Shown one piece after another: positions 46,627 to 56,386 of a stretch of 59,015 nucleotides of DNA (the first letter of the stretch is position 1; each line of letters opens with the position of its first letter). The notes beneath the pieces are model-generated. The model was not told where the DNA came from. It saw only the letters and a list, made by a program, of their open reading frames with translations, and searched no databases. The position numbers and the translations under genes were made by a program. This DNA is from an uncultured Eubacteriales bacterium (lineage in GTDB: Bacteria; Bacillota; Clostridia; Christensenellales; Aristaeellaceae), in the NCBI GenBank assembly GCA_902764915.1, contig CACWXY010000019.1, positions 1 through 59,015 of the forward strand, given 5' to 3'.

Positions 46627-47568
46627 ATGGCATTGACCGGTCAAACATTCTACCTCGGCTTTGAGCCTGCGCTTATGGCCTTTCTGCAGACACATATTCC
46701 GCAGGGTCTGATAACTGTCATTTCCTGGTTTTCCATGCTGGGTGAGGCACTTGTGATGATTCTGGTGCTCGGGATCTTTTACTGGGGTCTTGACAAGGAC
46801 AAGGGACAGAAGATCGGACTCATTGTTCTCACTGGCATTACGTGGAATCCCATGATCAAGAATCTCTTTCTGCGCCGCCGTCCATACTTTGACCACGCCA
46901 GCGTGCGTATTCTCCGCGTGGTAGAACCGGAAGCAGACGCCTTTGATATTCAGGCGCAGGGATACTCTTTTCCCAGCGGGCACTCCACGAACGCCGTTTC
47001 TCTCTACGGTGCTCTTGCCCGCTACATGCGCCGCCGCCTTTTCCGTGTACTCGCTTTTGTCGTGCCGCTTCTTGTCGGCTTTTCCCGGGTCATTGTCGGC
47101 GCCCATTATCCCACAGATGTCCTCGCCGGATATCTTCTGGGGCTTCTGGCACTCTGGCTGATCCCCCTGCTTGACCGGACAATCAAGTCCCGTCCGCTCT
47201 TTTATGGCCTGATTCTTCTCTCCGCGCTCCCCGGACTGCTCTATTGCCGGAGTGAAGACTATTTTTCCTCCCTCGGCATGCTGGTGGGGCTGCTTCTCTC
47301 CATTCCCTTTGAAAAGCGCGTTGTGCAGTTTTCGTCCACACGCCATCCCCTGAAAATTGCCCTGCGGACCATAGGCGGCATTCTTCTCTTCCTGGCACTG
47401 AATACAGTCTGTAAGATGCCTTTCTCCTCTGATTTCCTTGCCAGCGGAAGCCAGGCCGCGCTGTATGTGCGCATGCTGCGCTACGCACTTGTCGTCTTTG
47501 CCACGCTCGGTCTGTATCCTATGGTCTTTACCCCCTGCGAACGTAAACTGTTCAGCCGCGCTTCCTGA
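46627..47568 (+). CDS. PAP2-superfamily membrane phosphatase
   Basis: Membrane phosphatase acting on phosphatidic acid, undecaprenyl pyrophosphate or a related lipid phosphate. The 313-residue protein has about eight hydrophobic segments. The three catalytic motifs are complete: KNLFLRRRP (K-x6-RP), YSFPSGHST (PSGH) and SRVIVGAHYPTDVLAG (SR-x5-H-x3-D). A long C-terminal membrane region beyond the catalytic core is unassigned. ATG at 46627 has GAGGAGG 6 nt upstream. It is followed after 24 nt by the kinase gene. Confidence 0.92.
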   Translation: MALTGQTFYLGFEPALMAFLQTHIPQGLITVISWFSMLGEALVMILVLGIFYWGLDKDKGQKIGLIVLTGITWNPMIKNLFLRRRPYFDHASVRILRVVEPEADAFDIQAQGYSFPSGHSTNAVSLYGALARYMRRRLFRVLAFVVPLLVGFSRVIVGAHYPTDVLAGYLLGLLALWLIPLLDRTIKSRPLFYGLILLSALPGLLYCRSEDYFSSLGMLVGLLLSIPFEKRVVQFSSTRHPLKIALRTIGGILLFLALNTVCKMPFSSDFLASGSQAALYVRMLRYALVVFATLGLYPMVFTPCERKLFSRAS

Positions 47569-47592
47569 CCGCTCTGGAAAAGGAGGAAATGT

Positions 47593-49305
47593 ATGGAAAC
47601 CACCTATGCCGTCCTGGATCCTGTGACTGGCCGGATTCTCCATGAAAGCAAAGGGTATGGTGCGGCTCCTGTGACGCAGGAGATTCCGCTGACAGACGGA
47701 ACCGTTCTTCGGATCTGTGGCGAGCCATCCCAGAAGGAACTACTGTCCCGCCTGGAAGCCGCGGAAGCCGCCAATACAGCCAAGGAAGCCTTTCTCAGCA
47801 ATATGTCCCATGATATCCGTACACCGATGAATGCCATCGTCGGCATGACCGCCCTGGCTCAGAAGCATATCGATGAAAAGAGCCGTGTGGCCGATGCACT
47901 GGAGAAGATTGAAACCGCAAGCGGTCATCTCCTCAGTCTCATCAATGATGTGCTGGATATGTCGCGCATCAATTCCGGACATATGCAGCTGACCCTGGAC
48001 CGCTTTTCCCTCGGTGATCTTCTGCACGATCTCCTGATCCTGGCCAAGCCTCTGATCGATGCCAAGCATCATACATTTACGCTGATCACTGATAATGTGG
48101 AGGTAGAAGAATTCTCAGGAGATATACTGCGCCTCCGGCAGATCTACATCAATATTCTCAGCAATGCCATCAAATATACGCCTGCCTCCGGCCAGATCAC
48201 ATTAACGGTTGAAAGCCACAGACAGGAGAATCAGACGCTGCTGCGCTTTGTCTGTCAGGATAACGGCATCGGTATGGAAGAAGCATTCCTCCAGCGGATT
48301 TTTGTTCCTTTTGAGCGCGTACAGTCCTCCACGCTCTCCGGTGTGGAGGGCACAGGCCTGGGCATGAGCATTGTCAGAAAGCTGATCGATGCCATGAACG
48401 GCACCATTGCAATCCAGAGCGCACCGGGCAAGGGAACCGTTGTATCCATAGATATCCCCCTTGCGTTATCCGCCTCTGAAAGCACACTTCCCGCACTCCG
48501 GGATATCCGTGTTCTGGCGCTGGAAAGCCAGAAGGCACGCCGGGGACTGCTTATGCGTTATCTGAAAGGCGCCGGTGTTTTCTGTGCCCTGGCTGCTTCT
48601 GCACAGGAAGCCCTCGCGGTCATGGCTGAGGCCGACATAAGCCAGTCCTGTTTCCACGTCATTGTGCTGGGAGAAAGCATCGAAGGCGCGCAGGATGTCC
48701 TGGACGTGGCAGAATACCTGCACAAGGCACGCCCGGATATTCCTCTGGTGCTCTACAGCGCCCGCAAATGGGAAGATATCGAATACCGTGCCCGCAAATG
48801 CGGAATCATTTCCTTCATACCTGTGCCTTTTTTCCAGAAGTCCCTGCTGTCCGGTATCGCATCCGCCCTGACCAGTGCCAGCAGTTCCGCCCCGCTCACA
48901 CGCTATCCGGACCTTACCGGGCAGTCAATCCTTCTGGTGGAAGACAATCTGATCAACCAGGAAATTGCCTGTGAGATTCTGTCCATGACGCATGTGCACA
49001 TCGATACCGCAGAAAACGGAAAAGAAGCTGTGGAAAGGTTTGTCTCCTCCCGTCAGGGCACCTATGCCCTCATCTTCATGGACATACAGATGCCGGTCAT
49101 GGATGGGTATACTGCCACCCGCGCCATCCGGGAGAGTACGCATCCGGACGCGCAGACCATACCGATATTTGCCATGACAGCCAATACGTTTGCCGAGGAC
49201 ATAGAGAAAACACGTGCCTGCGGCATGAACGGCCATATCTCCAAACCGGTGGATATTGACCATCTCATGCAGGTATTGCAGACACTCACTGAGAGGGGGG
49301 CCTGA
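47593..49305 (+). CDS. Soluble hybrid sensor histidine kinase with two receiver-like domains
   Basis: Phosphorelay kinase of 570 residues without signal peptide or membrane segment. A short N-terminal part (1-60) has no recognised sensor. HisKA has FLSNMSHDIRTPMNAIVG (phospho-His at 73). The ATPase domain has NILSNAIKYTPASGQ (N box), DNGIGM and GTGLGMSIVRKL (G boxes). Residues about 305 to 425 form a receiver-like domain that seems degenerate (no clear phospho-Asp; the site region reads VIVLGES). The second receiver (about 443-568) is intact: VEDN, phospho-Asp at about 497 in IFMDIQMPVMDG, and Lys at about 551 in ISKPVD. Its TGA overlaps the next ATG (TGATG at 49305). Confidence 0.92.
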   Translation: METTYAVLDPVTGRILHESKGYGAAPVTQEIPLTDGTVLRICGEPSQKELLSRLEAAEAANTAKEAFLSNMSHDIRTPMNAIVGMTALAQKHIDEKSRVADALEKIETASGHLLSLINDVLDMSRINSGHMQLTLDRFSLGDLLHDLLILAKPLIDAKHHTFTLITDNVEVEEFSGDILRLRQIYINILSNAIKYTPASGQITLTVESHRQENQTLLRFVCQDNGIGMEEAFLQRIFVPFERVQSSTLSGVEGTGLGMSIVRKLIDAMNGTIAIQSAPGKGTVVSIDIPLALSASESTLPALRDIRVLALESQKARRGLLMRYLKGAGVFCALAASAQEALAVMAEADISQSCFHVIVLGESIEGAQDVLDVAEYLHKARPDIPLVLYSARKWEDIEYRARKCGIISFIPVPFFQKSLLSGIASALTSASSSAPLTRYPDLTGQSILLVEDNLINQEIACEILSMTHVHIDTAENGKEAVERFVSSRQGTYALIFMDIQMPVMDGYTATRAIRESTHPDAQTIPIFAMTANTFAEDIEKTRACGMNGHISKPVDIDHLMQVLQTLTERGA

Positions 49306-51125
49306 TGTTGCTGCCCTATCAGGTTCAATACATCGACAACTGCCGTACCATACTGGAGCTGCATGACTTGCACCGTCATATGGAGGATGGGTTCAATGCC
49401 TGGTATGCCTCCCGTCAAGACGCACTTTTTCAGATCCACCGTCTTCGCGAAGAGAACCACCGTCTTCTTCGAGATTATCTCTTTCCGACCCTTGACACAC
49501 TGTACAGCGCTGATGCGGACACACTGTCCGCACTGAACGAATTTGCCGACGCGCTCATGGACTGGACAACCAACCTTGACTGCGGACTGTATGTGCAGAT
49601 CCATGATGCCATGCTCTCCCTCGCCCGTATACAGAAGGACCGCTGCAGTATTATCCAGGAACTGTACAAGCTGGGCATGGGCCTGTACTACCGCAATCGC
49701 ATGGTCTCCCTCATTGACCGCAAACGCACGCATGCCATCCTGTTCCAGAACGAAATGGTATTCACGGAAGCGGCTTCCTATTTTCCATACTTTCCGCAGA
49801 TGCCCAAGGATGAAACCAAGGGCTACGTCCTGCGCAGTCTTGCCAATATCTCCATCTGCACCTCGGACCTGCACCGGCGCATTGCTTCCAGCCACATGAT
49901 CCTGCAGATCGTACAGGATCCCTATTACCGGAGCATGGCGCCTTCGCTTCCCTGGGACACTTTTCTGCGCAGAACGCATCAGCAGATGAGCTCCAACCGC
50001 ACGGAAATGTCCTCCAGTGACCTGACAAAGGAAGAACTGGCACTGGTACTGGAATCCTGCTATGAAGTCTATAAACCGGAGACTGCTTCTGAGAACCCCT
50101 CCGTGCGCTGGCTCTGGCCGTATTACGAGATGGAATATAACTGCGGTCTGGTGGATATTCAGAAAACGCTGGTCCGTATGAAGACACTCATAGAGGACAC
50201 ACGAGAAGACGACTTTACCATGAGCGGACTGTATGCGCATGTGCAACTGCCCATGTATATGGGCATGCTTCTGAAAAATCATCCTGGCATCCGGGACTAT
50301 GATCTGCATATGCGCTTTCTTTCCGACGCCTGTCAGAAGATGCTCCGCATACTACTGGTGCTTCCCACACAGCAGATTGACGATTATCTGCACTATCTTC
50401 TGACCTTTATCATTGCCCATTACTGGGAAGCGCCCGGCCTTCCCAGCTACCATGATGTTCTTTTAAAGATCATGCAGCGATTTGCCGGTATGCTGTATCT
50501 TCATTCCCGCAGAACCGGAGACATTGCGCAATGTCTGTGTGAAGAGCTCCTTGCCACCGATCCAGCCTTCTTTGACGACATACCGCATATTTCCATTCTG
50601 TCCGGAGTCGCTAAAAAAACGGCAGTCATGCAGTTCGCCTTTGAAGGCGCACTCTTCCATGATCTGGGTAAACTTCCCATGAACACAGAGCGCCTGTTTC
50701 AGAAACGGCAGTGCCTGGAAGAGGAGGCGCAGATCGAATGCCTGCATACTGTCGCCGCCTATGATTTTCTGTCCCAGCGCCCATCCACCGCGCGGTTTGC
50801 GGATATAGCGCTGGGACATCACCGCTGGTACAACGGTGCCGATGGCTATCCTGTGGATTATGTGCGCAATGCATCCCCCTATCGTCAGATGACAGACGTC
50901 CTGGCCCTGGCAGACTATCTGGCGCAGGGCACTGCAGCGTGGGATCACCTTGTAAGGGATGCGAAAGCACTGGGAGGCACACGCTTTTCGCCGCTTGTGA
51001 CTGCCTGCCTTATGGATCAGGCACTCTTATCACGCCTGCAATCCCTGGTAAGTAAGGAAAGCGACATGGTCTATTACCGGGAAATCTATGACAGTCTTAC
51101 GCCTTCTGCGGATACACCAGACTGA
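49305..51125 (+). CDS. HD-GYP-like phosphohydrolase with unknown helical N-terminal region
   Basis: Probable cyclic-di-nucleotide phosphodiesterase of 606 residues. The first 390 residues are helix-rich with no recognised domain. The C-terminal part fits an HD-GYP domain: LHSRRTGDIAQCL (His400), FHDLGKLPM (His452, Asp453), CLHTVAAYDF (His481), ALGHHRWYNGADGYP (His505/506 and GYP 514-516) and LALADYLAQGT. The spacing between the first His and HD is longer than in typical members. It is translationally coupled to the kinase gene, so kinase output probably affects it. Substrate (cyclic di-GMP or other) is not proven. Confidence 0.88.
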   Translation: MLLPYQVQYIDNCRTILELHDLHRHMEDGFNAWYASRQDALFQIHRLREENHRLLRDYLFPTLDTLYSADADTLSALNEFADALMDWTTNLDCGLYVQIHDAMLSLARIQKDRCSIIQELYKLGMGLYYRNRMVSLIDRKRTHAILFQNEMVFTEAASYFPYFPQMPKDETKGYVLRSLANISICTSDLHRRIASSHMILQIVQDPYYRSMAPSLPWDTFLRRTHQQMSSNRTEMSSSDLTKEELALVLESCYEVYKPETASENPSVRWLWPYYEMEYNCGLVDIQKTLVRMKTLIEDTREDDFTMSGLYAHVQLPMYMGMLLKNHPGIRDYDLHMRFLSDACQKMLRILLVLPTQQIDDYLHYLLTFIIAHYWEAPGLPSYHDVLLKIMQRFAGMLYLHSRRTGDIAQCLCEELLATDPAFFDDIPHISILSGVAKKTAVMQFAFEGALFHDLGKLPMNTERLFQKRQCLEEEAQIECLHTVAAYDFLSQRPSTARFADIALGHHRWYNGADGYPVDYVRNASPYRQMTDVLALADYLAQGTAAWDHLVRDAKALGGTRFSPLVTACLMDQALLSRLQSLVSKESDMVYYREIYDSLTPSADTPD

Positions 51126-51128
51126 GAA

Positions 51129-51155
51129 AAAGCCGGACAGTGTCCGGCTTTATTC
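51129..51155. terminator. Bidirectional terminator
   Basis: AAAGCCGGAC (51129-51138), AGT, GTCCGGCTTT (51142-51151), with A and T tails, between convergent genes. Confidence 0.85.
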
Positions 51156-53164
51156 TATGCCTTTTTCAGAATCATGATCCCGTTTACCGGAAGCATGCAT
51201 GTGTCTGTCACGCACTGTCCGTTCACAATATCCCGGAAAGTACCGGAACATTCGATCTTCTGTTCCCTGCCGCTGAAGTTCTGCAGGAACACATAATCCC
51301 CCCGCCGGCTCGCAATGACGCCATAGGGAAGCGGTGTATTCCAGGCAGCAGCCAGATCGGTTTCCCCACAGACCCGTTCCATCACCCGCATCAGGTCCGT
51401 CTGAGACAGCTTTGCGCCCAGATACCAGGCTCTGCCTTTTCCATAGCTGTGCACTGTAAGACAGGGAAGGCCTGCGTAGAAATCATTCCCATACCGTCCG
51501 ATAACCTGTGCCGTAACATCCCTGGGGATTTCGCACAGTTCCCGCACCGTACAGCATGTGCCGTCAGAAAGCACACAGGTGTTCTGATCCTGCGGATACA
51601 GCGCATCAATCTCCTCAGCCCGAAGCCCCAGCACTTCCGTCAGTCCATGCGGCGCATCCCCCAGGAATGTCAGGCGGTCCCCGTCCACAATTCCTGAAAA
51701 GTATGTCATAAGAAGCGTTCCGCCTTTCTCCACAAACACTCTGAGCTTATCCTCAAACCCGTTGCGGAACATGAACAGCAGCGGTGCCACCACCAGCGAA
51801 TAATCGGACAGGTCGGTTTCTTCCCGCATATCCCGCACATCCACGCTCACGCCTTTTTCCCAGAGCGCGCGATGCATGCTCATAACGGTTTCCAGATACT
51901 GCATATGCCCTTTCTGCGCGGCTTCCACACCTTCCAGTGCCCAGCGGTTTTCATAGTCATAGATGACACAGGCCCGGGCCTTGACCGTTGCAGACAGAAT
52001 CTCGGGGATCTTCTGAAGCGTTTCCCCCACCGCTTCCACATCCCGGAACACACGGGTATCCGACCGTCCATCGTGGCTTACCACTGCGCCATGGAATGCC
52101 TCTGCACCGCCCCGGCCTTTGCGCCACTGGAACATAAGCACACTCTGACTGCCATGAGCAACCGACTGCAGAGAAGCAAGCATATGCATGCCCGGACGCT
52201 TGAGCTTGTTATGCGGTTTCCAGTTGACCTGCGACGGTGTGGATTCCATGAGCAGAAAAGGCTGCGATTTCATGCTTCGCATCAGGTCATGATAGAAAGC
52301 CGTTGATGCTGCCGTCGCCACATCATCTCCACTGCCCCATTCCGGATAACTGTCCCAGGAGACCACGTCCACCGCCTCCTGCAGTGCAAAATAGTCATAG
52401 TCCAGAAAGCCTTCCATCAGATTGATGGTCACGGGTATGTCCGGATTGACTGATTGCACCGCATCCCGCTCCATGGCAATGAAGGAACGGCATTGCTCCG
52501 TCTCAAAACGCCGCCAGTCCAGCATCATGGAAGGATTGCTGTCCTGTCCTTCACTGGACGGCGGTTCAATCTGCGCCCATGCCGTATAGCGCTGACTCCA
52601 GAATCCTGTCCACCACCGTGCATTGAGCGCGTCCAGTGTACCATACTTTTCCTTCAGGAATTCCCGGAAAGCATCCGCACACAGAGGACAGTAGCAGTAC
52701 CCGCCGAACTCATTGCCGATATGCCACAGTTTCACGCCTGTATGCCGGCCATAATGCTGTGCCAGTGCTGTATCCATCGCCCGAACCTTTTCCCGGTATA
52801 CAGGCGATGTCAGACAGTGGTTATGCCGCCTGCCAAAATGCTGCCGTACAAAGCGTTCATTGCACCGCAGTACTTCCGGATATTTCTGTGCCAGCCATGC
52901 CGGACGGGCTCCGGAAGGTGTCGCAAGAATGATCCCGATACCGGCTTCAGTCAGCCGCTCCACGATCCGATCCATCCATGAAAAATCATAGACGCCTTCC
53001 TCTTTTTCCAGCAGGGCCCAGGAAAAGATGCCCAGGGACACCGCGTTCACGTGAGCCTGCTGCATAAGTGCTATATCTTTCTCCAGAATCTCCGGATAAT
53101 CCAGCCACTGGTCCGGGTTATAATCCCCGCCATGAAGAAACACTTCCGGTTCATACTTCACCAT
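51155..53164 (-). CDS. GH42 beta-galactosidase
   Basis: Retaining glycosidase for beta-galactosides (or alpha-L-arabinopyranosides in some members). The 669-residue protein starts FLHGGDYNPDQWLDYPEIL, the GH42 hallmark. The acid/base Glu152 is in LWHIGNEFGG, followed by the zinc-site cysteines in YCYCPLCADAF (157, 159, 162; the fourth is near 117). The nucleophile Glu307 is in LLMESTPSQVNW. The C-terminal parts are the trimerisation (GATase-like) and beta-sandwich domains. No signal peptide, so it acts on imported sugars. ATG follows AAAGGAG. Confidence 0.94.
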   Translation of the reverse strand: MVKYEPEVFLHGGDYNPDQWLDYPEILEKDIALMQQAHVNAVSLGIFSWALLEKEEGVYDFSWMDRIVERLTEAGIGIILATPSGARPAWLAQKYPEVLRCNERFVRQHFGRRHNHCLTSPVYREKVRAMDTALAQHYGRHTGVKLWHIGNEFGGYCYCPLCADAFREFLKEKYGTLDALNARWWTGFWSQRYTAWAQIEPPSSEGQDSNPSMMLDWRRFETEQCRSFIAMERDAVQSVNPDIPVTINLMEGFLDYDYFALQEAVDVVSWDSYPEWGSGDDVATAASTAFYHDLMRSMKSQPFLLMESTPSQVNWKPHNKLKRPGMHMLASLQSVAHGSQSVLMFQWRKGRGGAEAFHGAVVSHDGRSDTRVFRDVEAVGETLQKIPEILSATVKARACVIYDYENRWALEGVEAAQKGHMQYLETVMSMHRALWEKGVSVDVRDMREETDLSDYSLVVAPLLFMFRNGFEDKLRVFVEKGGTLLMTYFSGIVDGDRLTFLGDAPHGLTEVLGLRAEEIDALYPQDQNTCVLSDGTCCTVRELCEIPRDVTAQVIGRYGNDFYAGLPCLTVHSYGKGRAWYLGAKLSQTDLMRVMERVCGETDLAAAWNTPLPYGVIASRRGDYVFLQNFSGREQKIECSGTFRDIVNGQCVTDTCMLPVNGIMILKKA

Positions 53165-53246
53165 GCATTGTTCTCCTTTCTTCTCATGAAAACATCGTCC
53201 AGTCAGCTGTCTTCACAGCCCGGCCTATTTTCTGTCACTGTCTTTC

Positions 53247-53275
53247 ATCATATATGTACCTTACTGAAAAATCCA
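53247..53275 (-). promoter_or_regulatory. Probable promoter of the GH42 gene
   Basis: On the minus strand TGGATT (53270-53275), 17 bp, TATGAT (53247-53252). Confidence 0.45.
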
Positions 53276-53572
53276 CTGTTTTCCGGATAAGGATTCCCCT
53301 GGTTCCGCAGACAGACGTGCTGTTATGTGTTCGTACGCACCGACCAAGTACTGGCGTCTGCAGGAGACCGGTTCATAAAGGGGATGCTTTCTGTGCGCCA
53401 TACAGGCATGCCGCTTGCTATAACCTGGCCTATGTCATCTTCCCTTTTTGTCCGGAAGTATACACTGGCCATCGGCACGCCCAGCTGCCATTGCTGAAAC
53501 AGGCGACAATAATGGCGGACAGTCTGCAGTGCGCGGACCGATATGCTTTCCGGTCCGTGCACTATTTTCTGT
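53276..53572. other. Gap between GH42 promoter and GH9 gene
   Basis: The 408-bp gap between GH42 and GH9 holds the GH42 promoter on its left. Near its right end there is a strong hairpin, AGTGC-CGGACCG with CGGTCCG-GCACT (53528-53563, one mismatch, 10-nt loop). It likely ends the GH9 message, though the T-run lies on the plus-strand side. No gene is supported in between. Confidence 0.45.
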
Positions 53573-56068
53573 CTACCGCCGGATCTCCTGCACAGCCAGG
53601 ACAAGGAACATATAATTTGAGGATCCACCGCCCAGCACATATTCCGTCTGCTGCCACAGGAAAGGATATTCCAGAAGTTCCGGAAAGTCCGGCCGTATCA
53701 GCGCTGTACCGGAAATGACACCGCCCGGGATATAGGACCAGTCCGCCCGGTTCATGCCATAGGCCACCGTTGCAGAGTGCGTCCCCACACCGGAGGCAAA
53801 GGAAACCGCATGGGATCCCGGATGGCAGCCCAGCACAAAGTGCATCGCATTTTCCAAAAGCGTTCCGTCAAACATTTCCGGAAAGGCACGGTGCAGGAAA
53901 TAATAGCGGAACGCCATCGCCTGAATGCCCCATCCGGCGCCCCAGATATGCGGGCGGTAGGGAATTCCATACGGCGTTTCCGCGCATTGCGCCTGCAGCA
54001 GTGCCTGCAGTGCCGGAAGTGCGCCGCGGATTGTCTTCTCAAACGCCACATCCTGCAGCCTGTCAACAACTCTGGCAGCGATCCATCCGATCTGTGCAGC
54101 ATGTTCCGCCATGTATGCTGCTTCCTCTATCAGAAAACGCCGATACGCATCCTTCCCGGTCGCAAGAAACAGTTCAGCGGCGGCCAGAATTTTCGCATTT
54201 CTTGCCTTTTCATCATCCTGTGAAACCATGGTTTGGGCAAACAGCATTTCCGCAGCCGCCATTGCCTCAGCACCCAGAGTATCGTTAAAGCCTTTCATTA
54301 CCCGTGCGCCGGCAGCCAGGTGCGCGGCTGTCGTAAGCTCCCGGGACGGGTTCTCCTCAGTAAAGACCCATCGGTCATCCTCGTTTCCCGCGTTTCCATC
54401 GGTCATGTTCACGGCGTCCCCCAGAAGCACATACTGCCGCAGCGTAGGACATATGATACCTCGGTACAGCCGACCCAACGTCTTCCATCCGCCCACGATC
54501 GACAACAGCCCATGTTCAATCTGCTGAAGAATATCCGGCTTTCCGTCCGGCTGGTGGATTTCCACCACATGCTTCTCCTGATCCACGGAGGTCGCGTCAT
54601 AGTCCACGCCAAAAGCTTCCCGGGCCAAAGCAAGCACATACACTTCTCCCGACTGCGATTCCACCCGCAGGTCATAGTCTCCCGCATCATGCCATCCTCC
54701 CACATTCAGGCCGGGAACCACATCCCCCGGCTGATAGCATGACAGCGTGGAAGCGCCCTGCCGATAATTGTCGAAATGATTAAGATCCGTTGGTGCCATG
54801 CGTGCATCATCCCTGTGGCAGCACCCATGCCAGACCCGATACTTTTCCTGCACGCGCATATGGCACATCTGTACAGGCAGAAAATACTCCAGCACCGGCT
54901 GCCAGACACCGCGGTCCAGCACGTCGTCTCCAATACGGAAAAGTGTCGATTCCGCTCCTTCACATTTCAGGCGGTAGAGTCCCGCTTCCCTGACTTCCGT
55001 AAAATCCACATGTCCGTAGCGGTAACGGAGGAAATTCCCCCAGGGAACAACCGGAAACGTGGCTGCACACACTTCGCCTTCTGGCGTCAGTCGATACAGC
55101 TGGGCCGTCTCCGGCATTTTTCTTTCAGGATCCGTTTCCAGCACGGCACGCTTGCTCCAGGCGGAGCCATAGCCGACCTGCGAAACCTGAACTACCGTCG
55201 GTGCCTGCCAGCCAGGCACCGCATGCGGGGTAATCCGCCAGCACATGGCTTTTTCGCTGCGTCCGGCGGGCAGGAAACTGGAAACAACAAACCATCCGTT
55301 GTTATGATTCATTCGTCCGTCATAGAGCCTCAGGCTTGCACCTTCTGTAAGACAGGCAATATGCAGGCGCATCTGAGGATCATCCGGGCAGACCGTCAGG
55401 GATCGTCCCTCCGCATAGGGAGAGGCAATCCACTCATCCGCAATGATCGGATTATACGTGCCCGCCTCTCCTGTCAGCCGCTTCCAGTCTGCACACAAAC
55501 CCTCTGCTGACGCTTCCCGCTGTCTTCTGCCGCGCAGGCGCAGGCTTTCCTGTCCCGCTACCGGTCCATTGGGCTGACGGGGAAAAATACCGCTCTGCTC
55601 ATCCATGATCCACGGTTTTCCAAAGAGCAGTCCCGGAAACAGCTCCAGGTTCAGGCAGACCTTTCCCTGATATGCCTCTGGAAGCGGTGCATCCAGATCC
55701 ACCGTCACAAGTACCGCATCGCCTTCCCCCGCAACCGTCACACGGTATTTCATCTCCAGATCCGGATAAATCATGGGGTTGAGTCCCTGCAGATGGCGCG
55801 TCTCATCCGGATAAGCGAGTTCGGTAACAATCGCATTTGCCTTTTCATCCACATTTCGGCTCAGCTGCCGGGGAACCGGCTGCCACTGCCCCGGCGTCGG
55901 TTCCAGGCGCACATCGCCACAGGTAGCTATACGCCTGCCATGCATGAGAATACTCACACCGGACTGGTGCCCCTCCGGATAGATATCGTCAAAGGCCATC
56001 ACATTGACACCCTGATTCTGAAAGTAGCCGCGTGCAGTATTCAGCTGCATCGCATGGACTTTCGTCAT
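53573..56068 (-). CDS. GH9 glycoside hydrolase with large N-terminal domain
   Basis: Inverting beta-glucanase or exo-glucosidase family enzyme of 831 residues. Residues 1 to about 290 are beta-rich and unassigned (a Trp/Asn/Asp-rich sandwich). Residues about 290 to 380 are the CelD_N Ig-like domain (VVQVSQVGYGSAWSKRAVLET). The rest is the (alpha/alpha)6 catalytic domain: VGGWHDAGDYDLR (Asp461, Asp464), GCHPGSHAVSFASGVGTHS, and the catalytic Glu near 809 in WQQTEYVLGGG. No signal peptide was found, unusual for cellulases; it may act on imported cello- or amino-oligosaccharides. ATG follows GGGAGG. Confidence 0.9.
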   Translation of the reverse strand: MTKVHAMQLNTARGYFQNQGVNVMAFDDIYPEGHQSGVSILMHGRRIATCGDVRLEPTPGQWQPVPRQLSRNVDEKANAIVTELAYPDETRHLQGLNPMIYPDLEMKYRVTVAGEGDAVLVTVDLDAPLPEAYQGKVCLNLELFPGLLFGKPWIMDEQSGIFPRQPNGPVAGQESLRLRGRRQREASAEGLCADWKRLTGEAGTYNPIIADEWIASPYAEGRSLTVCPDDPQMRLHIACLTEGASLRLYDGRMNHNNGWFVVSSFLPAGRSEKAMCWRITPHAVPGWQAPTVVQVSQVGYGSAWSKRAVLETDPERKMPETAQLYRLTPEGEVCAATFPVVPWGNFLRYRYGHVDFTEVREAGLYRLKCEGAESTLFRIGDDVLDRGVWQPVLEYFLPVQMCHMRVQEKYRVWHGCCHRDDARMAPTDLNHFDNYRQGASTLSCYQPGDVVPGLNVGGWHDAGDYDLRVESQSGEVYVLALAREAFGVDYDATSVDQEKHVVEIHQPDGKPDILQQIEHGLLSIVGGWKTLGRLYRGIICPTLRQYVLLGDAVNMTDGNAGNEDDRWVFTEENPSRELTTAAHLAAGARVMKGFNDTLGAEAMAAAEMLFAQTMVSQDDEKARNAKILAAAELFLATGKDAYRRFLIEEAAYMAEHAAQIGWIAARVVDRLQDVAFEKTIRGALPALQALLQAQCAETPYGIPYRPHIWGAGWGIQAMAFRYYFLHRAFPEMFDGTLLENAMHFVLGCHPGSHAVSFASGVGTHSATVAYGMNRADWSYIPGGVISGTALIRPDFPELLEYPFLWQQTEYVLGGGSSNYMFLVLAVQEIRR

Positions 56069-56151
56069 ACATCTGTCCTCCCGTCTGTCACGGGGACACT
56101 GCCCCTCGTTATTCCTGCAGTCATGTCATACTGCCGGCTCAAACCGGCCCT

Positions 56152-56180
56152 ATCATACACAGGATGCATCGGTTGCACAA
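56152..56180 (-). promoter_or_regulatory. Promoter of the GH9 gene
   Basis: On the minus strand TTGTGC (56175-56180), 17 bp, TATGAT (56152-56157). A GCCGG-CTCAAA-CCGGC hairpin (56133-56148) begins at about the predicted start. Confidence 0.6.
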
Positions 56181-56333
56181 TCTTTTTTTCGGAGAACATC
56201 CCCGTTTTCAGCCAGACCGGTGAAAGGTGGCATCCGGCATGGCTGGATTCACATCTGATAAAAGATGTTCCTCTGAGAGATCCGCTTTTTCCAGACAGCG
56301 CAGCATGTACCGATGCCTGGAAAAAGCCATTCC

Positions 56334-56386
56334 CCATGCAAAAAGCTGCGGCACCCGATAAAGGGGCAGCAGCTTTTTTTGCATGG
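56334..56386. terminator. Long hairpin terminator between MBL and GH9 genes
   Basis: CCATGCAAAAAGCTGC (56334-56349) pairs with GCAGCTTTTTTTGCATGG (56369-56386) with two bulged T's. The T-run lies in the arm. It would end the minus-strand MBL message about 150 nt after its stop. The rest of the 470-bp gap (56069-56538) shows no gene beyond the GH9 promoter. Confidence 0.65.

Noticed and set aside
46369..47643. 424-codon minus-strand open frame opposite the PAP2 gene
   Set aside because: The plus strand has all three PAP2 motifs; the minus frame is charged low-complexity sequence.
53068..53718. Plus-strand open frame across the GH42-GH9 gap
   Set aside because: It overlaps both glycosidase genes and a promoter; no motif or ribosome site.
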